This document shows positions 1 through 4,792 of a stretch of 5,715 bases of DNA, in pieces. Source of the stretch: HGM04593 sp045634365 (lineage in GTDB: Bacteria > Bacteroidota > Bacteroidia > Bacteroidales > Bacteroidaceae); NCBI GenBank assembly GCA_045634365.1, contig JAZRAC010000009.1:1-5715 (forward strand). The letters are read 5' to 3'. Position 1 is the stretch's first letter; each line of letters begins with the position of its first letter. The notes under the pieces are model-generated. The model worked only from the letters and a program-made list of their open reading frames with translations. It was not told the origin of the DNA and searched no databases. Position numbers and translations under genes: made by a program.

Positions 1-55
1 TGCAAAAAAAGAGTAAAAATAGTGGTTTTTAAGTTTAGAGAATATGAAATTTCTC

Positions 56-1357
56 TTAATCGAGCTCTTGGTCGGCCTCGTAGCCTGCAAACTCGCGAAT
101 TTTGTTTTTAAGCATAGCAAATTGCTTGAAAAGGTCGTGAACGGGCTTCTCGCCATCCTTGTGCATAGGTGCCTTGCAGTAGAACGACATAAACTCCTGT
201 ATGCCATATTCGCCGGCACGCTGTGCAATGTCGCTGAACAGAATGAGGTCGAGCACAAGGGGGGCTGCCAAAATTGAGTCGCGGCACAGGAAGTTTACCT
301 TTATGGTCATAGGGTAGCCCATCCAACCGAATATATCTATATTGTCCCAGCTCTCTTTTTCGTCGCCACGCGGGGGGTAGTAGTTTATTCTCACCTTGTG
401 GTAAATGTCGGAGTATAGGTCGGGGTAAACATCGCTGTCGAGAATATTGTCGAGGGCCGAGGTCTTGCTGCGACGCTTGGTCTCAAAATTCTCGGGGTTG
501 TCGAGCACCACTCCGTCGCGGTTGCCAAGAATGTTTGTGGAGAACCAGCCTGTGACACCCAATTGGCGGGTGAAGAAGGCGGGTGCAAGCACGGTCTTCA
601 TCATTGTCTGCCCGCTCTTGAAGTCTTTGCCGGTAACGGGTACTTTCTCCTCGTCGGCAAGCTCCCACATTGCAGGAATGTCGATGCACAAGTTGGGCGC
701 GCCCATTACGTAGGGGCATCCTTCGCGCATAGCCGCGTAGGCGTAACACATACTTGGTGCTATGCGGGCTGTGTCGTCGGCCTTCATCGCTGCCTCAAAG
801 GCTGCAAGGCTGCCGTGTACCTCTTCGTCACGGGGTATATATTTCTCGGTGCTTGCAATCCATATTACCACCACACGGTCGCAATTATTCTCTTGTTTGA
901 AGTTGCGTATATCCTCGCGTAGCTGGTTGGTCAGTTCCCAGCGTGTGCCGCCTGCCTTCACATTAGGGCCGTCGATGTTGGTGGCGTAGTTCTTGTCAAA
1001 CAGTGCACGATAGGGCTTTATTGCTCTCAACTCCTCCTTCACAGGTTCAATATCCTGCTGTTTGAGCACGCCTGCTTTTATCGCAGCATCGTATGCGTCA
1101 TCCTCGTAAAGGTCCCAAGCACCGAATACAATATCGTCGAGCGAGGCAACGGGTATAATATCCTTAACCTCTTTGTATATTTTCTCTTTTCCGCGACCCA
1201 AGCGCATAATTCCCTCGCAGGCAAATGATCCTGTGGGGCGCGACAGCCCTTTGCGGGCCATAAGCGTGCCTATAATGGTGGTGGTGGTTACGGCTCCAAG
1301 GCCTACGCACATAACACCTAATTTCCCGCTTGCGGGTTTTACCCTCATCTCTTTCAT
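56..1357 (-). CDS. ino1: Myo-inositol-3-phosphate synthase (inositol-1-phosphate synthase, Ino1/MIPS)
   Basis: This cytoplasmic NAD-dependent enzyme isomerises glucose 6-phosphate to 1D-myo-inositol 3-phosphate, the first step of inositol synthesis. The 433-residue product shows an N-terminal Rossmann nucleotide-binding loop (GLGAVTTTTIIG, residues 19-30). It also has family motifs NIDGPNVKAGGTRWEL (127-142), KDFKSGQT (244-251), GNRDG (278-282) and VNFLCRDSILAAPLVLDL (354-371), the last being the hallmark of the inositol-phosphate synthase catalytic domain. The length suits the shorter prokaryotic class rather than the roughly 530-residue eukaryotic enzyme. The start chosen gives MKEMRVKP; a second in-frame ATG three codons later (1348) is equally possible. 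A 112-bp gap separates it from lpd upstream, and a weak promoter candidate lies in that gap, so it may be transcribed separately. In gut Bacteroides the homologue supplies inositol lipid synthesis from a small cluster; any such partners would lie beyond position 1. Family assignment is very sure; the lipid role is inferred. Confidence 0.97.
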   Translation of the reverse strand: MKEMRVKPASGKLGVMCVGLGAVTTTTIIGTLMARKGLSRPTGSFACEGIMRLGRGKEKIYKEVKDIIPVASLDDIVFGAWDLYEDDAYDAAIKAGVLKQQDIEPVKEELRAIKPYRALFDKNYATNIDGPNVKAGGTRWELTNQLREDIRNFKQENNCDRVVVIWIASTEKYIPRDEEVHGSLAAFEAAMKADDTARIAPSMCYAYAAMREGCPYVMGAPNLCIDIPAMWELADEEKVPVTGKDFKSGQTMMKTVLAPAFFTRQLGVTGWFSTNILGNRDGVVLDNPENFETKRRSKTSALDNILDSDVYPDLYSDIYHKVRINYYPPRGDEKESWDNIDIFGWMGYPMTIKVNFLCRDSILAAPLVLDLILFSDIAQRAGEYGIQEFMSFYCKAPMHKDGEKPVHDLFKQFAMLKNKIREFAGYEADQELD

Positions 1358-1383
1358 CGTTTATCTGTTTCTGAAATATTAAG

Positions 1384-1415
1384 CAAAGGAACGGCTTTTT
1401 ATTGAACTAACCTAA
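1384..1415 (-). promoter_or_regulatory. Possible promoter of the inositol-phosphate synthase gene
   Basis: On the minus strand, TTAG (1412-1415) is followed after exactly 20 nt by TTCCTTTG (1384-1391). Each box differs by one base from the Bacteroidetes consensus TTTG / TAnnTTTG. Transcription would start near 1377, giving a leader of about 20 nt, much like the better promoter at 4547-4578. Two mismatches in an AT-rich gap could arise by chance, so this is tentative. No strong terminator hairpin for the upstream lpd gene is visible in the same gap (1358-1469), so read-through from lpd is also possible. Confidence 0.38.
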
Positions 1416-1469
1416 TATTTGAGCAAATGTTACACCTTTTTTACAAAATTTATTCAAAATTGTTCACTA

Positions 1470-2819
1470 TTACAGCTCAAAAAGCCCCTCTTTGAGTATT
1501 TCGCTCACCGTGGGGTGGGGGAATATGGTGCGCTTCCACTCCTCGATGGTTATTTTGTGTGTTATTGCCATACAGGCGGCGCAAATGAATTCTCCCGACG
1601 GGTTACCCACAAGGTGTACGCCGAGTATGTGGCCTTGTGGCGAGGCTATTATTTTGCAAAGGCCCATCTGCCCCTCATTTTCGGCTACAAAGCGGCCCGA
1701 ATAGGTCATTGGCAGCTTGCTCACCTTGTATTCTATGCCTTGTGCCGCGGCCTGTTCCTCGGTGAGCCCCACGCTGCTAACCTCGGGGTTGGTGTATACT
1801 ATGCCCGGGATTGCGTTATATTCCATTCTCTCCTCTTTGCCCAGAATGTGGTTGACGGCAACCTCTCCCTCGCGGCTTGCTGTGTGTGCCAGCAACGAGA
1901 ATCCTGTAACATCGCCGGCGGCATATACGTTGGGCATTGTTGTCTGCATATATTCGTTTACTTTTATGCCGCGCTCGGCCTCTACGGCTATATTTTCGAG
2001 CCCGAACCCTCCAAGCACGGGGCGACGGCCCACGCTCATAAGAATTTTATCGCCCTCGGCGGTGAGTGCGTTGCCATCGCCGTCGGTGTAGTGCACGGTG
2101 GTGCCCTCTATGGCTGTAACCTTGCATCCGAGACAGAATTTCACCCCTCTCTTTGCATATATGCCGCGGACCATTTCGGCAACTTCCTTGTCCATTCCGC
2201 CAAGAATTTCGGGCAACATCTCAATTACAGTCACGGGAATGCCCAGACTGTTGTAGAAACTTGCAAACTCCATACCTATTACTCCGCCGCCAATGACAAC
2301 AAGGCTTGCGGGTGCGGCTGTGAGCGCAAGAATTTCGCGGTTGGTGAGCACAGCCTCGTTCCCTTCAATGCCGGGGATTGGGGGCACGAAAGCCTCGCTG
2401 CCTGTGCAGATGAGCAGGCGTTCCGCTTCGTATTTCTGCTCGCCGCAGGAGATTTTTATGCAACTTGTGTCGCCTCCCTCAATAAAAGCGTCGCCGCGTA
2501 CCACCTCCACATTGTGGTTCTCCATCTTCATTTTTATGCCCGCTACCAATTTGCGCACAACCTTGGTCTTGCGGTCGGCAATCTTCTTGTAGTCGAAGAG
2601 CACATTTTCGGCTGTTACGCCATACTTTTTGCCACCCTGCGCGTGCTCATACATTTTTGCGCTGTAAAGCAGGGTTTTTGTGGGTATACACCCCTCGTTG
2701 AGGCATACTCCGCCCAATTCGCGTTTCTCGAATAGGATGGTTCTCAATCCCTTTGCTCCGGCATTCTCTGCCGCTACATATCCGGCGGGTCCTCCGCCGA
2801 TAATTGCCAAGTCGTACAT
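1470..2819 (-). CDS. lpdA: Dihydrolipoyl dehydrogenase (E3 flavoprotein)
   Basis: This cytoplasmic FAD enzyme reoxidises dihydrolipoamide on the lipoyl-carrying proteins of 2-oxoacid dehydrogenase complexes or the glycine cleavage system and passes the electrons to NAD+. The 449-residue product has all the parts: FAD loop IIGGGPAG (6-13), redox disulfide GGVCLNEGC with C39 and C44, NAD-binding loop VIGGGVIG (175-182), second FAD motif YAAGDVTG (299-306), and the C-terminal dimer-interface active site HPTVSE with H435 and E440. The start MYDLAIIGG puts the FAD strand at the N-terminus, as in the family. The frame stays open 36 codons further upstream, but that would overlap the preceding gene and add unrelated residues. 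It follows the exported protein gene by 14 nt and is probably cotranscribed. No E1, E2 or lipoate-ligase gene is adjacent, so which complex it serves cannot be told. The paralogous family also includes mercuric and glutathione reductases, but the motif set favours E3. Confidence 0.95.
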   Translation of the reverse strand: MYDLAIIGGGPAGYVAAENAGAKGLRTILFEKRELGGVCLNEGCIPTKTLLYSAKMYEHAQGGKKYGVTAENVLFDYKKIADRKTKVVRKLVAGIKMKMENHNVEVVRGDAFIEGGDTSCIKISCGEQKYEAERLLICTGSEAFVPPIPGIEGNEAVLTNREILALTAAPASLVVIGGGVIGMEFASFYNSLGIPVTVIEMLPEILGGMDKEVAEMVRGIYAKRGVKFCLGCKVTAIEGTTVHYTDGDGNALTAEGDKILMSVGRRPVLGGFGLENIAVEAERGIKVNEYMQTTMPNVYAAGDVTGFSLLAHTASREGEVAVNHILGKEERMEYNAIPGIVYTNPEVSSVGLTEEQAAAQGIEYKVSKLPMTYSGRFVAENEGQMGLCKIIASPQGHILGVHLVGNPSGEFICAACMAITHKITIEEWKRTIFPHPTVSEILKEGLFEL

Positions 2820-2833
2820 AATTGTTATTCTGT

Positions 2834-3871
2834 TTATTGTTTGTTTCCTGTCAAATAGTCTATACTTCCTTCCAGGTGCTTTGTGGTTTCCAATATTCCT
2901 TGTTTGTATTCTTCGCTGTCGCTCCATTTGTATAGCCTGCCATCGTCACGGTAATCGGTGAAATCATCAATAAACCAATTGTTGTTTTCAAGGATAAGGT
3001 CCAGCCGTGTCTTGCCAATGAAACGTTTCTCACCGGCCGATAGGTTCATTATGTATGTTGCGGTTACATCGGCTGTGGCCTTCGATGGGCTTGTAATCTT
3101 TATGTCGGAAATGCTGTACTCTATTCTGTCCCACTCCTGCATGCGAATCCAGCGGTTTTTGTCGATAATCATTTCGCCCAGTTTCGTTTCCCAATAATCT
3201 ATTTCGCTGTTCAGTTTCTTGAATTGCTGCGACAGGTATCTGTTGTCCAATGAAGCGGTGTTTGGGCTGCTGCTATGCGCTATGCGGGCAACCTCATTGT
3301 AAATTATTTCCAGGCGGGCAGCAATGATTGCGCTGTCGCTTGCAATTTGAGCCTCGATGAAACGTGGCAGTTCCTTTATCATAAAATTAAGGTCGCTCGC
3401 TTCGCCCGGCGACTGAAAATCGGCAATGCGCCACTCGCCATCTTCGTTTGTCACATAAACGGTACGTTGTGTTTCCCACTCTTTCTCCTTGTAGGCCTCG
3501 CAATGGAAATGTGCCGCCACGGTGGCTGTGTACAGGTTGTCGTCGGCAGTTCTTTTCACATTGCTTATGCTGAATTTTATGCCATCGAAATAGTCCTGGC
3601 ACCCAATGAAGAGGTCATAAGCCCCACCATTCCGGTGCAGCATACATTCGCCCGCTTTCTTCTCCCATCGGCGTGCCTCGCCATAATATAGGCGGAACTT
3701 GCGTGAGCAATGCTTTTCCACAACTGCTTCATAATCGCCATTGTCGTTGTTGCTAATGCTTGCCACCTTGTTGTAGAGGCTCTCCAAGAAGGCTTGCACC
3801 GCCTTTTCATCTTGCGAAAAAACAGGCAACGTGGCAAAAACAAAAGCAACGGCAAATGCGATTTTTTTCAT
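2834..3871 (-). CDS. Exported protein with two tandem DUF3828-like domains, function unknown
   Basis: The 345-residue product starts with a Sec signal peptide (MKKIAFAVAFVFATLPVFSQ), probably cut near residue 19-20. It has no lipobox cysteine, so it should be soluble in the periplasm. The mature part is an internal duplication. Residues about 24-156 and 183-310 share the same plan: a starting helix (FLESLYNKVASI against LEIIYNEVARIA), then FSISNVK against YSISDIK, a strand with TATVAAHFH against DVTATYIMN, and a closing GEWRIADF against NNWFIDDF. This pattern resembles DUF3828/NTF2-like domains, which have no agreed activity. Repeat 1 carries four cysteines (C55, C76, C91, C124) and repeat 2 none. 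The start at 3871 was chosen for its signal peptide; the frame is open to 4081, but that extension runs through the upstream gene. Gaps of 14 nt to both neighbours indicate an operon with the membrane protein and lpd. Domain name is moderately sure; role is unknown. Confidence 0.85.
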   Translation of the reverse strand: MKKIAFAVAFVFATLPVFSQDEKAVQAFLESLYNKVASISNNDNGDYEAVVEKHCSRKFRLYYGEARRWEKKAGECMLHRNGGAYDLFIGCQDYFDGIKFSISNVKRTADDNLYTATVAAHFHCEAYKEKEWETQRTVYVTNEDGEWRIADFQSPGEASDLNFMIKELPRFIEAQIASDSAIIAARLEIIYNEVARIAHSSSPNTASLDNRYLSQQFKKLNSEIDYWETKLGEMIIDKNRWIRMQEWDRIEYSISDIKITSPSKATADVTATYIMNLSAGEKRFIGKTRLDLILENNNWFIDDFTDYRDDGRLYKWSDSEEYKQGILETTKHLEGSIDYLTGNKQ

Positions 3872-3885
3872 AACAACTGCGATTT

Positions 3886-4521
3886 TTACTTTCTTATACC
3901 CTCTTTCCACGCAATTTTCCCTGCGTGCAGCGAGAAAATCACATACATATATACCGCGGCTGCAACAACGCCCATCACTGCACCCACATTTATGCTTATG
4001 GCAAGAAATATAATGTCGGCCAAAAGCAGCAGGGCAAAAACCACTCTCCAAGCGTTCAACTCCTTTGAGCGTCGCGCACAACGCATAGCCATACGAGCCG
4101 GCAGGGTAGTGTGGGGCTGGGCAATTATGAATAGTACATTAGTGACAATGAGCGTTAACAGGCTTAAAGCCCAAGCTCCCATAAGTGCCATTCCCAACGC
4201 ATCGCTGTGCCCATACCTCTCGGGGTACAAAACTCCTATTATGCGCAGATAGAGAACCGCCGCAGGGAAAAGTGCCACCGTTGCTGCGTTCATAAGCAGG
4301 AAGAGCCATCCGCGCCCCATAGCTCGTATGCGCAGGAAATGCTCCCACCGCCACACCTTGAAGAAAAATTGGAACAGTGCCGATACGACACCAAGCGAGA
4401 ATACCCCGATACCCATTTGCAAAATATCGGCGTTACCGGCAAAGCCTGCGGGAATAGCCGTGGTACCGGCAAGCAGCAATAATGCCGAAACAGCCGTGGG
4501 CGATGTTATTTTTTTGAGCAT
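3886..4521 (-). CDS. Six-helix integral membrane protein, function unknown
   Basis: I do not recognise this 211-residue protein. It is strongly hydrophobic, with likely inner-membrane helices near residues 10-28, 33-54, 71-93, 111-134, 157-177 and 178-198. The short connecting segments carry positive charges (KVWRWEHFLRIRAMGR at 55-70; RMAMRCARRSKELNAWR at 143-159), which by the positive-inside rule would place these loops, and probably both termini, in the cytoplasm. No catalytic motif, transporter signature or soluble domain stands out. The start ATG at 4521 is the first in the frame after the predicted promoter and leaves a leader of about 18 nt. It is the first gene of the presumed operon, 14 nt ahead of the exported DUF3828-like protein, so the two might act together at the inner membrane and periplasm; that is only context. 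High confidence that it is a real gene, none on function. Confidence 0.82.
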   Translation of the reverse strand: MLKKITSPTAVSALLLLAGTTAIPAGFAGNADILQMGIGVFSLGVVSALFQFFFKVWRWEHFLRIRAMGRGWLFLLMNAATVALFPAAVLYLRIIGVLYPERYGHSDALGMALMGAWALSLLTLIVTNVLFIIAQPHTTLPARMAMRCARRSKELNAWRVVFALLLLADIIFLAISINVGAVMGVVAAAVYMYVIFSLHAGKIAWKEGIRK

Positions 4522-4546
4522 AGCAAAAAATTATTTCCAATAATGC

Positions 4547-4578
4547 CAAAGATAGTGCATCGCTACCGTAAATGCAAA
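4547..4578 (-). promoter_or_regulatory. Bacteroidetes-type promoter of the membrane protein-exported protein-lpd operon
   Basis: Read on the minus strand, TTTG (4575-4578) is followed after exactly 20 nt by TATCTTTG (4547-4554), a full match to the Bacteroidetes primary sigma factor consensus TTTG-N19-21-TAnnTTTG. Transcription would begin near 4540 and give a leader of about 18 nt before the ATG at 4521. No Shine-Dalgarno sequence is seen in that leader, as is usual in this phylum. Confidence 0.75.
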
Positions 4579-4661
4579 GCAAAAGGTGAAAAAACTCCAC
4601 CTTCCCACAAATTGTGAATATGTTTAAAGATTGGATAAACTTTAATACTGCTCCAAATTAA

Positions 4662-4703
4662 AATGTATCAAAGCAATCAATAAATAGACTACCTTGATAC
4701 ATT
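4662..4703. repeat. Perfect 10-bp inverted repeat, possible operator
   Basis: AATGTATCAA (4662-4671) and TTGATACATT (4694-4703) are exact reverse complements separated by 22 bp. The arms lie between the divergent promoters and follow no gene end, and no run of T follows, so a regulator binding site is more likely than a terminator. The core TGTATC recurs at 4709-4714. The binding protein is not known; the adjacent HTH protein is the natural candidate. Confidence 0.6.
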
Positions 4704-4714
4704 CCTTTTGTATC
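4696..4714. repeat. GATACA-N7-TGTATC dyad, possible operator
   Basis: GATACA (4696-4701) and TGTATC (4709-4714) form a symmetric 19-bp element with a 7-bp spacer. It shares its left half with the right arm of the larger inverted repeat at 4662-4703, making three half-sites in alternating orientation. Half-sites 13 bp apart between like positions suit a dimeric helix-turn-helix regulator. It ends 54 bp upstream of the -7 box of the HTH-NADAR gene. Confidence 0.5.
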
Positions 4715-4753
4715 GGTATAACTTAAAATATTATGTTGATAAAATAAGCAATG

Positions 4754-4783
4754 TGTAATAAATAATATTACATTTGTAAAATT
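4754..4783. promoter_or_regulatory. Overlapping palindromes covering the HTH-NADAR promoter, probable autoregulatory operator
   Basis: TGTAATA (4754-4760) and TATTACA (4766-4772) are a perfect 7-bp inverted repeat with a 5-bp spacer. TATTACA is also half of a second dyad, AATATTACA (4764-4772) against TGTAAAATT (4775-4783), which pairs at 8 of 9 positions. The three half-sites thus alternate in direction and overlay the -7 box and the expected transcription start, where a bound repressor would block RNA polymerase. Confidence 0.55.
4769..4776 (+). promoter_or_regulatory. -7 box of the HTH-NADAR gene
   Basis: TACATTTG matches the Bacteroidetes -7 consensus TAnnTTTG exactly and sits 16 bp before the ATG, so the transcript leader would be only about 10 nt. 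The position where a -33 TTTG is expected (around 4745-4748) reads TAAG, a poor match. That suggests a weak or regulated promoter. The box lies inside the palindromes at 4754-4783. Confidence 0.5.
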
Positions 4784-4792
4784 CAATTTGCT

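Larger units (their letters stand above)
4522..4792. other. AT-rich divergent intergenic region
   Basis: These 271 bp separate the minus-strand operon from the plus-strand HTH-NADAR gene. They hold the operon promoter (4547-4578), a short palindrome CACAAATTGTG (4606-4616), two clusters of inverted half-sites (4662-4714 and 4754-4783) and the -7 box of the plus-strand gene. No open frame of useful length, RNA gene or insertion-sequence end was seen. Base composition changes here from GC-rich on the left to AT-rich on the right. Confidence 0.8.

Noticed and set aside
38..55. GAGAA / TTCTC hairpin just after the inositol-phosphate synthase stop codon, as a terminator
   Set aside because: The 5-bp stem is weak and AT-rich and no T-run follows it directly on the minus strand, so it cannot be supported as a terminator.
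1419..2735. Long plus-strand open frame (438 codons) opposite lpd
   Set aside because: It is the antisense shadow of lpd, which has every motif of its family. The antisense product is an unusual mix rich in Ala, Cys, His and Tyr with no recognisable domain, as expected from mirrored GC-rich codons.
2820..2927. N-terminal extension of lpd by 36 codons
   Set aside because: It would overlap the end of the exported protein gene, and the added residues are basic and unlike the family. MYDLAIIGGG begins right at the FAD-binding strand.
3872..4081. N-terminal extension of the exported protein by 70 codons
   Set aside because: It would run through the 3' part of the membrane protein gene and bury the signal peptide that begins at 3871.
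4583..4603. Hairpin with 6-bp arms AAGGTG / CACCTT as a terminator
   Set aside because: No gene ends nearby on either strand, the stem is short, and it lies just upstream of the operon promoter. A chance dyad or minor regulatory element is more likely.
4622..4645. GTTTA / TAAAC and TTAAAG / CTTTAA inverted matches
   Set aside because: Short arms made mostly of A and T are expected by chance in this AT-rich stretch, and they do not share the core of the other half-sites.
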